Positions 18,650 through 28,326 are shown, counted from the stretch's first letter. The stretch is 64,000 nucleotides of DNA from Zoogloeaceae bacterium (GCA_031277315.1 JAITMP010000038.1:1-64000); one strand, 5' to 3'. Notes: generated from the letters alone by a model not told the origin. Numbers and translations: made by a program.

Positions 18650-18698
18650 CCTAGTCTCTAGCCCCTAGTCCCTAGCCTCCAGTCCCTAGCCCCTAAAA
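18650..18698. repeat. Degenerate heptamer tandem repeat upstream of guaA
   Basis: Seven consecutive 7-base units of the form CCTAG(T/C)C (for example 18664-18670 and 18671-18677), ending six bases before the guaA start codon. The tract occupies the expected ribosome-binding site; no purine-rich Shine-Dalgarno sequence is visible. Only C, T, A and G in the fixed CTAG core vary little, so it looks like a slippage product. Confidence 0.85.
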
Positions 18699-18704
18699 CA
18701 CCCC

Positions 18705-20309
18705 ATGTCCCGCCAAAAAATCCTCATCCTCGACTTCGGCTCCCAAGTCACCCAACTCATCGCGCGCCGCGTACGCGAGGCGCACGTCTATTGCGAAGTC
18801 CACCCCTGTGACGTGAGCGACGAATGGGTGCGCCGTTACGCCGCCGATGGCGCGTTGAAAGGGGTGATTCTGTCGGGCGGCCACGCCAGCGCATACGAGA
18901 GCGCCGATCGCGCGCCGCAGACCGTGTTTGAACTGGGCCTGCCCGTGCTCGGCATCTGTTACGGCATGCAGACGATGGCGCAGCAGTTGGGCGGCAAAGT
19001 TGAAAGCGGCCGCCAGCGCGAGTTCGGTTACGCCGAGGTGCGCGCGCGCGGCCATACGGCGCTGCTGAAAGACCTGCAGGACTTCCGCACCGCCGAGGGC
19101 TACGGCATGCTCAAGGTGTGGATGAGCCACGGCGACAAGGTGACTGAACTGCCGCCGGGCTTCAAGCTGATGGCCTCGACCGATTCATGCCCGATTGCCG
19201 GCATGGCCGATGAAGCGCGGCGCTTTTACGGCGTGCAGTTTCATCCCGAGGTGACGCACACCGCGCAGGGCCGGGCGATGCTGGAGCGTTTCGTGCTGGA
19301 CATCTGCGGCGCGCGGCCCGATTGGGTGATGCGCGATCACGTTGCCGAGGCGGTAGCCGCAATCCGTGAGCAGGTTGGCGACGAGGAAGTGATCCTGGGC
19401 TTGTCGGGCGGCGTCGATTCCTCGGTGGCCGCCGCGCTGATTCACCGCTCCATCGGCGATCAACTTACCTGTGTGTTCGTCGATCATGGACTGATGCGAT
19501 TGAACGAGGGCGACATGGTGATGGGCATGTTCGCCGATCGCCTGCATGCCCGCGTGGTGCGCGTAGACGCCAGCCAGTTGTTTCTTGACGCGCTGGCAGG
19601 CGTGACCGATCCGGAGCAGAAGCGCAAGATCATTGGCCGCCTGTTCGTTGATGTGTTCAAGGAGCAGGCGCGCAAACTGCAAGCCGCCGATGCCTCCAAG
19701 AAAGGGGCGCAATGGCTGGCGCAAGGCACCATTTACCCGGACGTGATTGAATCCGGCGGCGCGCATGCGCACAAAGGCGGCAAGGCCGTCACCATCAAGA
19801 GCCATCACAACGTCGGCGGGCTGCCCGAGCAATTGGGTCTGAAGCTGCTCGAACCGCTGCGCGAACTGTTCAAGGACGAAGTGCGCGAACTCGGCATCGC
19901 GCTTGGACTGCCGCCCGAGATGGTGTATCGCCATCCCTTTCCCGGCCCCGGCCTGGGCGTGCGCATCCTCGGCGAAGTGAAAAAAGAATATGCCGACCTG
20001 CTGCGCCGGGCGGATGCCATTTTCATCGACGAACTGCGCGCGGCGAAACAGTACGATGAAGTGAGCCAGGCTTTTGCCGTCTTCCTGCCGGTGAAAAGCG
20101 TTGGCGTCATGGGCGATGGCCGCACCTACGAATATGTCGTCGCCCTGCGCGCCGTGCGCACCACCGATTTCATGACCGCCAGTTGGGCCGAACTGCCTCA
20201 CGAACTGCTGGCGCGCGTCTCCAACCGCATCGTCAATGAAGTTCGCGGCATCAGCCGCGTCGTCTACGACATCACTGGTAAACCGCCCGGCACCATCGAG
20301 TGGGAGTGA
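18705..20309 (+). CDS. guaA: GMP synthase (glutamine-hydrolysing)
   Basis: Aminates XMP to GMP with glutamine and ATP. The 534 residues comprise three domains. The N-terminal class I amidotransferase has Cys85 in GICYGMQ and FHPEV with its histidine. The PP-loop ATPase has SGGVDSS at 234-240. The C-terminal dimerisation domain has [17 protein letters not shown] and ends KPPGTIEWE. Length and end match the family. It converges with the tRNA-Ser gene downstream. Confidence 0.97.
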   Translation: MSRQKILILDFGSQVTQLIARRVREAHVYCEVHPCDVSDEWVRRYAADGALKGVILSGGHASAYESADRAPQTVFELGLPVLGICYGMQTMAQQLGGKVESGRQREFGYAEVRARGHTALLKDLQDFRTAEGYGMLKVWMSHGDKVTELPPGFKLMASTDSCPIAGMADEARRFYGVQFHPEVTHTAQGRAMLERFVLDICGARPDWVMRDHVAEAVAAIREQVGDEEVILGLSGGVDSSVAAALIHRSIGDQLTCVFVDHGLMRLNEGDMVMGMFADRLHARVVRVDASQLFLDALAGVTDPEQKRKIIGRLFVDVFKEQARKLQAADASKKGAQWLAQGTIYPDVIESGGAHAHKGGKAVTIKSHHNVGGLPEQLGLKLLEPLRELFKDEVRELGIALGLPPEMVYRHPFPGPGLGVRILGEVKKEYADLLRRADAIFIDELRAAKQYDEVSQAFAVFLPVKSVGVMGDGRTYEYVVALRAVRTTDFMTASWAELPHELLARVSNRIVNEVRGISRVVYDITGKPPGTIEWE

Positions 20310-20368
20310 ATCGGCTGAGCAGGTTGCGCTTCGGGGTTGCTTGGGGGAAGGCCGGTCGGGCGGGGTGT

Positions 20369-20458
20369 TGGCGGAGAGAGAGGGATTCGAACCCTCGATA
20401 CGTTTTACCGTATACACACTTTCCAGGCGTGCGCCTTCGACCGCTCGGCCATCTCTCC
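20369..20458 (-). tRNA. tRNA-Ser (anticodon GGA)
   Basis: Read on the minus strand it starts GGAGAGATGGCCGAGCGGTC and has the anticodon loop CTGGAAA (anticodon GGA, reading UCC/UCU). It has a long class II variable arm (GTGTGTATACGGTAAAACGTATC region) and the T-loop GGTTCGAATCC. The acceptor stem GGAGAGA pairs with TCTCTCC, followed by discriminator G and an encoded CCA at 20371-20369. About 90 nucleotides including CCA. It lies alone between guaA and the SRP RNA. Confidence 0.95.
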
Positions 20459-20551
20459 GGAAGGTGCGCATTCTAGCAGAAAGGGCGAGGCGCTTGCCGG
20501 CGCTTGCTGGTGTTTGGCGCGGGCAGGCGCGGGGATTTGATACAATGCCGT

Positions 20552-20653
20552 GCGGCGGGTCTCCCCGCATTGCAGGGTGGTGAATCTGGTCAGGTCCGGA
20601 AGGAAGCAGCCACAGCCGCTGACTGCAAGTGCCGGGGGCCAGGCTCGCCGCCC
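20552..20653 (+). ncRNA. ffs: Signal recognition particle RNA, small bacterial type (4.5S)
   Basis: Contains the universally conserved SRP core: GGTCAGGTCCGGAAGGAAGCAGC, with the GGAA tetraloop and the asymmetric Ffh-binding loop, about 20588-20613. The outer arms GCGGCGGGTCTCCCCGCA and TGCCGGGGGCCAGGCTCGCCGC pair to make one rod of about 100 nucleotides. Exact ends are estimated from the pairing. A -10-like TACAAT sits at 20541-20546. With protein Ffh it targets nascent membrane proteins. It lies just upstream of dnaX, a common neighbour. Confidence 0.93.
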
Positions 20654-20741
20654 TTATTCTCATTGGTCTTCTCTTTCATTGATCTGTTGCGCTCCCATTG
20701 GCGGGCGGTCGCGTGTCGATGCCGTCTGATAAAATCTTCGC

Positions 20742-22334
20742 ATGAGCTATCAGGTTCTCGCGCGCAAGTGGCGCCCCCGTTCATTCGCCACGCTGGTCGG
20801 TCAGGAGCATGTCGTGCGCGCGCTGACCCATGCGCTCGACCAGCAGCGTTTGCATCATGCGTATCTGTTCACCGGCACGCGCGGCGTCGGCAAGACGACC
20901 ATCGCCCGCATCCTCGCCAAGGCGCTGAATTGCGAAACGGGCGTGACTTCGACGCCATGCGGCGTGTGCAGCGCCTGTCAGGAGATCGACGCCGGCCGTT
21001 TCGTGGATTTGATCGAAGTCGATGCCGCGACCAACACCAAGGTCGACGAGATGCGCCAATTGCTCGAAAACGCCGCCTACGCGCCGACCCGTGGCCGCTA
21101 CAAGGTGTATGTCATCGACGAAGTGCACATGCTGTCCACCTCCGCCTTCAACGCCATGTTGAAGACGCTGGAGGAACCGCCCGAGCACATCAAGTTCATT
21201 CTCGCCACCACCGATCCGCAGAAGATTCCGGTGACGGTGCTTTCGCGCTGCTTGCAGTTCAATCTGAAGCAGATGCCGCAAAACCAAATCGTCGAGCATC
21301 TGGCGCGCATTCTGGAAGCCGAGCAGGTGCCCTTCGAGCCGGCGGCTTTACGCCACATCGCCAAAGGCGCCGCCGGCAGTATGCGCGACGCGCTTTCACT
21401 GCTCGATCAGGCCATCGCCCACGGCGCCGGCCGCATCGAGGAGGCTGGCGTGCGCGACATGCTCGGCACGGTGGGGGAGGATCACCTGTTCGCTCTCCTC
21501 GACGCGCTGGCCGGGCGCGACGCGCAAGCCATGCTGGCGGTCGCCGCCGCGATGGATGCGCGCAGCCTGTCCTTCGATTCGGCCTTGCAGGAACTGGCGA
21601 CCCAGTTGCACCGCATCGCGCTGGTTCAGTTGGCCCCGGAAGCCATCATCGACGAGGTCGAGCGCGCGCGCTTGACCGGCTACGCGAGCGGTCTCGATGC
21701 CGAGTTCGTCCAGCTTTGCTATCAGATCGTCATCAATGGCCGCGGCGATCTGGCGCTGGCGCCGGATGAATATGCCGGTTTCTTGATGACGCTGCTGCGC
21801 CTGATTGCTTTCAATCCCGAGACGCCGCCCGCGCTCGGCGCCGGCCTGCCGGACGGGCCGGGCCGCGCCGCCGCGCCGCCGTCCGTCGCCGCGAAACCGG
21901 ATGCGGCGGAAAAACCGGCTGCGGCAGCGAAGCCCGATCCCGCCGCCGCGCCAGCCGGCGACTGGCATGGCGTGCTGGCGCAACTCAAGCTCGGCGGCAT
22001 GGTGCGCGAACTGGCGCATCACTGCGAACTGGCCGAGCGGAGCGAAGGCGCGATCCGGCTGCGCCTCGATCCGGCGCACAAATCGCTGCTCATGAACAAG
22101 GCGCCGCAGGAGAAGTTGCAGGCCGCATTGGCGGCGCATTTCGGTCATCCGCTGCGGCTCGCGGTCGAGATCGGCGGGCTGAACGGCGAGACGCCGGCAC
22201 AGCGCGACCAGAACGTGCGGACGGAGAAACAGAACCGCGCCATCGCGTCGCTGGAACAGGATGCGTTTGTGCGCGACATGATCGAGACTTTCGATGCCAC
22301 GATCAACGAGCAATCCATCAGACCTCTGAACTGA
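20742..22334 (+). CDS. dnaX: DNA polymerase III subunits gamma/tau
   Basis: Clamp-loader ATPase of the replicative polymerase. The 530 residues begin [24 protein letters not shown]. Walker A GTRGVGKT lies at 45-52, the zinc-binding cysteines at 64, 73, 76 and 79, DEVH at 126-129 and the SRC motif near 169. Domain III is followed by an Ala/Pro/Lys linker (about 370-410) and a tau-like C-terminal domain. No A-rich slippery site for making a short gamma form is obvious. Operon with ybaB and recR. Confidence 0.96.
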   Translation: MSYQVLARKWRPRSFATLVGQEHVVRALTHALDQQRLHHAYLFTGTRGVGKTTIARILAKALNCETGVTSTPCGVCSACQEIDAGRFVDLIEVDAATNTKVDEMRQLLENAAYAPTRGRYKVYVIDEVHMLSTSAFNAMLKTLEEPPEHIKFILATTDPQKIPVTVLSRCLQFNLKQMPQNQIVEHLARILEAEQVPFEPAALRHIAKGAAGSMRDALSLLDQAIAHGAGRIEEAGVRDMLGTVGEDHLFALLDALAGRDAQAMLAVAAAMDARSLSFDSALQELATQLHRIALVQLAPEAIIDEVERARLTGYASGLDAEFVQLCYQIVINGRGDLALAPDEYAGFLMTLLRLIAFNPETPPALGAGLPDGPGRAAAPPSVAAKPDAAEKPAAAAKPDPAAAPAGDWHGVLAQLKLGGMVRELAHHCELAERSEGAIRLRLDPAHKSLLMNKAPQEKLQAALAAHFGHPLRLAVEIGGLNGETPAQRDQNVRTEKQNRAIASLEQDAFVRDMIETFDATINEQSIRPLN

Positions 22335-22350
22335 AGCGGGAGAAACGGAC

Positions 22351-22677
22351 ATGATGAAAGGCGGAATCGCCGGCTTGATGAAACAGGCCCAGCAGATGCA
22401 GGACAACATGCGCAAGGCGCAAGAGGAATTGGCGACCATCGAGGTCGAGGGGCAGTCCGGCGCCGGCCTCGTCAAGGTGACGATGACCTGCAAGCACGAC
22501 GTGCGCCGCGTCAGCATCGACCCTTCGCTGCTCGCCGATGACAAAGAGATGCTGGAAGATTTGGTCGCCGCCGCGATGAACGACGCCGCGCGCCGCGTCG
22601 AGACGACGGTGGCGGAAAAAATGAACGGCTTTGCCGCCGGCCTCAATCTGCCGCCGGGAATGAAGCTCCCGTTCTGA
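22351..22677 (+). CDS. Nucleoid-associated protein, YbaB/EbfC family
   Basis: A 108-residue DNA-binding protein with the family pattern [55 protein letters not shown] and a methionine-rich C-terminus. It lies between dnaX and recR in the order conserved across bacteria, 16 bases after dnaX. A GCGGGAG-type site precedes the ATG. Confidence 0.96.
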   Translation: MMKGGIAGLMKQAQQMQDNMRKAQEELATIEVEGQSGAGLVKVTMTCKHDVRRVSIDPSLLADDKEMLEDLVAAAMNDAARRVETTVAEKMNGFAAGLNLPPGMKLPF

Positions 22678-22687
22678 TGTTCCAATA

Positions 22688-23284
22688 ATGTTGCTGCCGC
22701 CTTCGCTCGAAGAACTCGTCGAGGCTTTGCGCTGCCTGCCCGGCGTCGGGCCGAAATCCTCGCAGCGCATGGCTTACCACCTGCTGCAACGCGACCAGAA
22801 AGGCGCCCGGCGTCTGGCGGCGGCGCTGGAGCAGGCGCTGGCGGCGCTGCGTCACTGCGGCCGCTGCAATGCGTTCAGCGAAGAGGAAGTCTGCCCGCGC
22901 TGCGCTTCGCCCCGGCGCGATCCCGCGCTCCTGTGCGTGGTCGAGATGCCGGCCGATCTCAACATGATGGAACAAACGCACGCTTTCCGCGGCATGTACT
23001 ACGTCCTGATGGGGCACCTCTCGCCGCTCGACGGCATCGGCCCGAAGGAACTCCATCTCGAACGTCTGCTCGCCCGCGCCTGCGACGGCGTGGTGAAAGA
23101 AGTCATCCTCGCCACCAATTTCACCAACGAAGGCGAAGCGACGGCGCATTATCTCGGCGAGACGCTGCGCGCGCGCGGCCTCAAGGTTTCCCGCATTGCC
23201 CGCGGCCTGCCGGTGGGCGGCGAAATCGAGCACACCGACGCCGGTACCATCGCGCAAGCCTTGATCGAGCGCCGTCCGCTTTAA
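22688..23284 (+). CDS. recR: Recombination protein RecR
   Basis: Acts with RecF and RecO to load RecA at gaps. The 198 residues hold the helix-hairpin-helix [20 protein letters not shown], the four-cysteine zinc finger [16 protein letters not shown] (about residues 57-72) and the Toprim domain ([38 protein letters not shown]). The C-terminal strand includes [19 protein letters not shown]. Complete and normal. Confidence 0.97.
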   Translation: MLLPPSLEELVEALRCLPGVGPKSSQRMAYHLLQRDQKGARRLAAALEQALAALRHCGRCNAFSEEEVCPRCASPRRDPALLCVVEMPADLNMMEQTHAFRGMYYVLMGHLSPLDGIGPKELHLERLLARACDGVVKEVILATNFTNEGEATAHYLGETLRARGLKVSRIARGLPVGGEIEHTDAGTIAQALIERRPL

Positions 23285-23322
23285 GTTGATTGTTGTTTTA
23301 ACACGGTTTTTTGTGATTCTGC

Positions 23323-23352
23323 TTCCAATCCAGCCCGGTTTTTCTGTATAAT
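23323..23352 (+). promoter_or_regulatory. Predicted promoter of sspA
   Basis: A perfect TATAAT at 23347-23352 preceded by TTCCAA (23323-23328) at 18 bases. It lies in a locally AT-rich stretch between recR and sspA. Confidence 0.55.
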
Positions 23353-23472
23353 TTCGACCTTTCGCACTTCACTGCAAGGATAGCCATGCAGTTTCTCGGG
23401 CATCGTGACTTCAACGCACCGCGCGTCCGCCGCGTGGTGCGCGATGCCGACTATTCCTGGAGCGGGAATACC

Positions 23473-24069
23473 ATGATGACTCTGTATTCGGGCACCACCT
23501 GCCCGTTCAGCCATCGTTGCCGGATCGTTCTCTATGAAAAGGGAATGGACTTTCAGGTGATCGACGTCGACCTCTTCAACAAACCCGAAGACATTGCCGT
23601 CATCAACCCTTATAACCGCGTGCCGGTGCTGGTCGACCGCGATTTGGTCCTCTACGAATCCAACATCATCAACGAATACATCGACGAACGCTTTCCGCAT
23701 CCCCAGTTGATGCCGCCCGACCCCATCATGCGCGCCCGCGCCCGCCAGTTGCTGTTCACCTTCGAGCAGGAGCTGTTCTTCCATATCGACGCGCTGGAAA
23801 AGAACATGAAGGCCGCTGAGAAAGCCCGCGTTCATGTGCACGACCGCCTCGTCGAACTGGCGCCGGTGTTCAACAAGCAGAAATTCATGCTGGGCGATGA
23901 ATTCTCCATGCTCGACGTGGCAATCGCCCCGCTGCTGTGGCGTCTCGATCACTACGGCATCGCGCTGCCGAAAGCCGCCGTGCCGCTGATGAAATACGCC
24001 GAACGCATTTTCAGCCGCCAGGGCTTCATCGACGCCCTCACCCCCTCTGAAAAAGTGATGCGCCGCTAA
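23473..24069 (+). CDS. sspA: Stringent starvation protein A
   Basis: A glutathione-transferase-fold protein that binds RNA polymerase in E. coli during stationary phase. The 198 residues start MMTLYSGTTCPFSHRCRIVLYEKGMDFQVIDVDLFNKPEDIAVINPYNRVPVLVDRD and keep the conserved LYESNIINEYIDERFPHPQLMPPDP. The ATG at 23473 matches family starts. The frame stays open upstream to another ATG at 23386, with AAGGA before it, which would add 29 residues without resemblance to SspA. sspB follows after 23 bases. Confidence 0.94.
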   Translation: MMTLYSGTTCPFSHRCRIVLYEKGMDFQVIDVDLFNKPEDIAVINPYNRVPVLVDRDLVLYESNIINEYIDERFPHPQLMPPDPIMRARARQLLFTFEQELFFHIDALEKNMKAAEKARVHVHDRLVELAPVFNKQKFMLGDEFSMLDVAIAPLLWRLDHYGIALPKAAVPLMKYAERIFSRQGFIDALTPSEKVMRR

Positions 24070-24092
24070 GGCGATTCGCGCCGCCCAAGCGC

Positions 24093-24530
24093 ATGAGCGT
24101 CGCTTCGACCAAGCCTTACCTTTTGCGCGCCCTCTACGAGTGGTGCGTCGATCAGGGATGGACGCCCCATCTCTCCGTGCATGTCGATGCGCGCACGCTG
24201 GCGCCGCGCCAGTACGTGCAAGACGGCCAGATCGTCCTCAACCTCGGCCCGCACGCCGTGCAGAACCTGCACATGGGCAACGACCTGATTACCTGCCAGG
24301 CCCGCTTCGGCGGCGTCGCCCAAGCGCTCTCCATCCCCGTCGCCAACGTCATCGCCATCTATGCCCGCGAGAACGGGCAAGGCATGGCTTTCGAGCTTGA
24401 CGAAGAAACGGCTGAAGCCGAAGCCAACGCAACCGCCGCCGCGCCGGAACCGCCCGCGCCCCTCGAATCCCCCGATCCTTCTTCTCCTGCCGGCAACCCA
24501 AGCCGGCCCCATCTCACCCGCGTCAAGTAA
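24093..24530 (+). CDS. sspB: Stringent starvation protein B (ClpXP adaptor)
   Basis: Delivers ssrA-tagged proteins to ClpXP. The 145 residues have the SspB fold signature (KPYLLRALYEWCVDQGWTPHLSVHVD, VLNLGPHAVQNLHMGNDLITCQARFGGVAQALSIPVANVIAIYARENGQGMAFE). After it comes a Pro/Ala-rich linker and a C-terminal ...SRPHLTRVK, matching the ClpX-binding tail (hydrophobic/basic LxxVK). Operon with sspA. Confidence 0.96.
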   Translation: MSVASTKPYLLRALYEWCVDQGWTPHLSVHVDARTLAPRQYVQDGQIVLNLGPHAVQNLHMGNDLITCQARFGGVAQALSIPVANVIAIYARENGQGMAFELDEETAEAEANATAAAPEPPAPLESPDPSSPAGNPSRPHLTRVK

Positions 24531-24899
24531 GCCTGCATTCAGGCTGGAATAACCGCATCGGCCAGTAGACGTCTCGGGGCATGCCGCTGTGCGTTCCGTT
24601 TTATGTGGAATAACCACGGTGCCAGACAAGATTTTGCATTGCCATATTGCAAAACTTAAAATATATATGTGCCAATTTGATTGATGCTTATAATCAACAA
24701 CTAGCGATGAAGCGTTGTAATTAGCTGAAACATCATCGAGGAAGCAAAATTATGAACCGTCAATACAAGACTGTTTTTAATCGCAGCCTGGGCGTTTTGC
24801 AGTGGCGTCAGAACTGGTGAAATCCCGTGGCAAAGCCAGGCTGTAGTTAATCCCCCTCCCTCCTCATCACGTTTAATTCATTGTAATTATTTGAATTTT
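24531..24899 (+). other. AT-rich leader region before the first autotransporter
   Basis: This 369-base gap is markedly AT-richer than its surroundings from about 24630. It holds a candidate -10 TATAAT at 24689-24694 inside a TTGATT...AATCAA inverted repeat, then GAGGAAG and a broken ESPR leader (24752-24846, listed separately). A pyrimidine-rich stretch follows up to the present start codon, with no visible ribosome-binding site for it. Confidence 0.6.
24752..24846 (+). pseudogene. Broken ESPR (extended signal peptide region) of an autotransporter
   Basis: GAGGAAG lies eight bases before an ATG at 24752 that opens MNRQYKTVFNRSLGVLQ, an almost ideal ESPR start (compare MNRICKIVFNRSLGIWQ in the large autotransporter at 48094). 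The frame then runs into a stop at 24818-24820. Adding one base after 24802 restores ASELVKSRGKARL, the normal ESPR continuation, which then ends in TAG at 24844-24846. So a one-base deletion and a further disruption separate the ESPR from the protein it once led. The remnant keeps its ribosome-binding site and may still be translated as a 22-residue peptide. Confidence 0.8.
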
Positions 24900-27800
24900 A
24901 TGAATCTTCGGCCTATTTATACCGTGCTTGCGCTAACAACTTTTGGCACGGGTCTTTCTCTGCCCTCGGCGCAGGCAGCGTGCACTGATGGCGCGACCGC
25001 ATCCGCGACTGCCGGCAGTAATTGCACCGCCAACTCGGCCGCATACACAGCCGCCACCAATGTTGTTACCGCCACTGACGCAGGCTCTATTCTCACTCTC
25101 ACGCAGCCGAGCGTTACTGTTACATCGGGCAGCAATGTAGCGGGAAGTCAGGTCGTTGCCAATACCGGCACGACCATTCATGCGCTCGGCAATCTCACCG
25201 TCAATTCCAGCACCGGCACCAATAGTCGGTCGGTACTCGTGGATGGTGGCGGCACGCTGACGGTTGAGGGCGATCTTGTCATCACGCGCGACGGCAACAA
25301 CCCTAGTGGCGCCAATTTGGAGAATCGCGGCGCGGTAACAGTGAATGGCAGCACGACGCTCACCAACAACAATGCAGATGGAATACGCAGCATATCTAAT
25401 ACTGTGGCTGTCACCACGCTGAATGGTCCCGTCACGATCAACGTTGGCGCAATTGGTATCTGGATGGGGGCGTCCAACCAAGTCCATATTCTGGATATGC
25501 TTGATGTGACATCCAATGTGTCGACCACAGGCACGTCGATAGCCGTTGCCATAACGGACAATGCCAGTGTTGTTGTTGATGGCGTCAGTAATATTTCGAC
25601 AACGTCAAATAGTAGTGCCACAACTGCCCACGCCGTGCAGTTGGCAGGCAACGGTTTGCTTGATCTGGCTGGCGGGGGCACGATCAGTACCGTCGGGGCT
25701 ACTGCGCGAGGCATAAATGCTTCGGACGCGTCACAATTCATCTCCAGAGATGCCTTGACCATCAACACGCAAGGCACCGGCGCCGCTTATGGCATTTACT
25801 TGCAAAACACCGCCTCTGCCACGCTGGACGAAACTAGCATTACCACCACAGGCGCAAACGCCTACGGCATCTACCTCAACAACACCGCGACCACCGGCAC
25901 AACGCTCACTCTCAACGACGTGCTGACCATTGAAACCTCCGGCACGGGCGCTCATGGTTTTGCTTCCATCTACAACCCCGCCAGCGCGGTGGTGATGCAA
26001 AGTGGCAGCAGCATCCTCACCCACGGCGATGGCGCCCACGGTCTTGCCATTAGCATCCCTACCGGCGACATGAACCCTTGGACTGTAGGAACAGGCGTCA
26101 CCATCGATACCGAAGGCGACAATGCCCGCGCCGTGCTGCTCAACGCGCCAGCGGGAAACGTCAATTTCAGCAACGCGGGTGATCTCACCACCACCGGCAC
26201 CGGCGGCAACGGCATTCATATCAATGACGCGCTGGGCGGCACCGTCACCAATAGCGGCACCATTGCCACTCCCCAAGCTGCCGCCCTTTACTCGCAAGCT
26301 ACCGGCCTGATCGCGGCAAGCAATACCGCCACCGGCGTTATGACTGGCACCGTGTTACAGGCCGCCGGGCAGCTTGATCTGAACAACGCCGGGCAATGGA
26401 ACAACACCGGCGACTCCGTGCTCACCAATCTGACCAACAGCAGCACAGGTGTGATTGACTACGCCGCGCCTGCGGGTGGTGTCGTCAAGACCATCAGCGC
26501 CGTCACCTACACCGGCCTTGGCGGCTCCACGCTTGATCTCAACGGCGGCACGCTTAACCTGAGTAATGGCGGCACCTCTGCCGGCACCATGAGCGGCGCG
26601 GGTCTCATGAACCTCACCGGCGGCACCATGCAGGCGCTGGCGGCTAACACCTTCAGCACGGATGCATCGGTGACAGTCGCTGCTCCCGCCACACTCGATC
26701 TCAATGGTTTTAACCAGACTATCGCTGGCCTCACCAACGCGGGTCTCGTCAGCATGGGCATCAACACGACACCGGGCACCCTCCTTACCGTCAACGGCAA
26801 CGTCGTTGGCCAAGGCGGCACCATCCACTTCAACACTGTGCTCAACGACGCCAGTGTGCAGCTAACTGACAAACTCATCATCGGCAACGGCGGCACTGCC
26901 TCCGGCAATTCCCTGATTTCAGTCACCGATGCAGCCAACGGCACTGCAGGTGCGATCACCACCGGCAACGGCATCCTGCTCGTCGAGACTACCGGTGGTG
27001 CTACGACTGCGGCAACCGCCTTCACCCTCGCTGCCCCGGTTGTCGCCGGCCCCTACGACTACACCTTGGTCCGTGGCAGCGCGGATGCCAGCGGTCCCGA
27101 GAACTGGTACCTGCGCTCTCACCTCGACTGCGCCCTCGATCCCACCGCTCCGGTGTGCAACGGTGGCGATTTCCGTCCTGAAACCTCTCTTGACGCCGCG
27201 CTCCCCTCGCTTGCCCTCATCTACGGCCGCGCCCTCATGGATACCCTGCATGAACGCATCGGCGAAGAAGAAGACCTGCGCGGCAGTACTGGCTTGCACG
27301 ACAAAACGCCCTACACCGGCGGCTGGCTACGCATCATCGGGCAACGCGGCAAACAAGACGGCGACCGTCTCGGCATCTACGGCTCCGGCCCCAAATTCTC
27401 CTATGACTTCGCCACCCTCCAAGGTGGCCACGACCTCATCCGTGCTGAAAACGCCAACGGCGTTCGCCACCACCTCGGCCTCACCTTCGCCTTCGGCACC
27501 GCTGACGGCGATGTCACCCACTACAACGGCGCCAAAGGTGATCTCGATCTCAAAGCCTACACCCTCGGCGCCTACTGGACCGGCTTTAGCGCCGCCGGCG
27601 CCTACCTTGACGTCATGCTTCAGGGCACCCGCTACGAACTCGGCAGCAATGCCCATCGCGGCCTCAAATCCTTTGAGACCGACGGCTACGGCTTCGCCGG
27701 TTCCCTGGAAGCCGGTTACCCGATCAAACTCGACAACGGCTGGTTCATCGAACCCCAAGCCCAACTCATCTACCAGAAGATCAACCTCGACGATGATTGG

Positions 27801-28154
27801 GACAACGGCGCGCGGGTGCACTTCAAGGACGTCGACTCCCTCACTGGCCGGCTTGGCGCCCGTATCGGGCGCACCTGGAAACTGGCCGGTGCCGACTCTC
27901 GTTTCATGACGGCTTGGATACGTCCCAACCTGTGGCGTGAATTCCGTGGCGACCCGGTCACGACCTTCTCTTCAGCCACCGGCCCGGTGCCCTTCCACTC
28001 CACGCTGCGGGGCAGTTGGGGGGAGATCAACTTGGGCATCAGCGGCCAGATGAGCAAAACCACCACGCTCTTCGCCAACGTCTCGTACCAGTCGCGCTTC
28101 GATGGCGATGGGTCAGGCTATGGCGGAAAAATCGGGGTGAGGGTTAACTGGTGA
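24900..28154 (+). CDS. Autotransporter with beta-barrel domain (type Va secretion)
   Basis: A 1084-residue protein. A signal peptide (MNLRPIYTVLALTTFGTG..., likely cut after AQA at residue 26) precedes a Thr/Asn/Gly-rich passenger of short repeats forming a beta-helix (about 30-770), such as SGTGAHGF, TTGTGGNGIHIN and NSGTIAT. The C-terminal barrel, from about residue 800, contains YTGGWLRIIGQRG, TLGAYWTGFSAAGAYLDVM and GWFIEPQAQLIYQ, ending ...GVRVNW. The passenger is expected on the cell surface, perhaps as an adhesin. The frame also offers TTG at 24891. The ATG at 24900 has no ribosome-binding site, so expression may be low or coupled to the ESPR remnant upstream. Confidence 0.88.
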   Translation: MNLRPIYTVLALTTFGTGLSLPSAQAACTDGATASATAGSNCTANSAAYTAATNVVTATDAGSILTLTQPSVTVTSGSNVAGSQVVANTGTTIHALGNLTVNSSTGTNSRSVLVDGGGTLTVEGDLVITRDGNNPSGANLENRGAVTVNGSTTLTNNNADGIRSISNTVAVTTLNGPVTINVGAIGIWMGASNQVHILDMLDVTSNVSTTGTSIAVAITDNASVVVDGVSNISTTSNSSATTAHAVQLAGNGLLDLAGGGTISTVGATARGINASDASQFISRDALTINTQGTGAAYGIYLQNTASATLDETSITTTGANAYGIYLNNTATTGTTLTLNDVLTIETSGTGAHGFASIYNPASAVVMQSGSSILTHGDGAHGLAISIPTGDMNPWTVGTGVTIDTEGDNARAVLLNAPAGNVNFSNAGDLTTTGTGGNGIHINDALGGTVTNSGTIATPQAAALYSQATGLIAASNTATGVMTGTVLQAAGQLDLNNAGQWNNTGDSVLTNLTNSSTGVIDYAAPAGGVVKTISAVTYTGLGGSTLDLNGGTLNLSNGGTSAGTMSGAGLMNLTGGTMQALAANTFSTDASVTVAAPATLDLNGFNQTIAGLTNAGLVSMGINTTPGTLLTVNGNVVGQGGTIHFNTVLNDASVQLTDKLIIGNGGTASGNSLISVTDAANGTAGAITTGNGILLVETTGGATTAATAFTLAAPVVAGPYDYTLVRGSADASGPENWYLRSHLDCALDPTAPVCNGGDFRPETSLDAALPSLALIYGRALMDTLHERIGEEEDLRGSTGLHDKTPYTGGWLRIIGQRGKQDGDRLGIYGSGPKFSYDFATLQGGHDLIRAENANGVRHHLGLTFAFGTADGDVTHYNGAKGDLDLKAYTLGAYWTGFSAAGAYLDVMLQGTRYELGSNAHRGLKSFETDGYGFAGSLEAGYPIKLDNGWFIEPQAQLIYQKINLDDDWDNGARVHFKDVDSLTGRLGARIGRTWKLAGADSRFMTAWIRPNLWREFRGDPVTTFSSATGPVPFHSTLRGSWGEINLGISGQMSKTTTLFANVSYQSRFDGDGSGYGGKIGVRVNW

Positions 28155-28203
28155 CCGAGGCTGAGGGTTCAGGGCGGACATGGCAACGGCAACAACACAG
28201 GGA

Positions 28204-28299
28204 CGTAGGCTGGGATGGAACGTAGGCTGGGATGGAGTGAAACGGAATCCCAGCGTTTGTCGCTCAAAGCTGGGTTTCGCTATGCTCAACCCAGCCTAC
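28204..28299. repeat. Intergenic inverted repeat of the GTAGGCTGGG type
   Basis: A 15-base direct duplication CGTAGGCTGGGATGG (28204-28218 and 28221-28235) begins an element whose ends GTAGGCTGGG (28222-28231) and CCCAGCCTAC (28290-28299) are perfect inverted repeats. Each half can also fold by itself (GCTGGG...CCCAGC). It lies between the convergent autotransporter and iorB genes. Its ends share the pattern seen at 1601-1777, so both belong to one dispersed family. Confidence 0.8.
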
Positions 28300-28326
28300 T
28301 CGCTAGACGCTCTGGCGCGTTCCCGA

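Noticed and set aside
19185..20663. Open frame opposite guaA that also crosses the tRNA and SRP RNA
   Set aside because: It runs through three established features; explained by base composition.
20742..22334. Programmed frameshift site in dnaX
   Set aside because: No A AAA AAG-like slippery heptamer with a following stem was found in the linker region.
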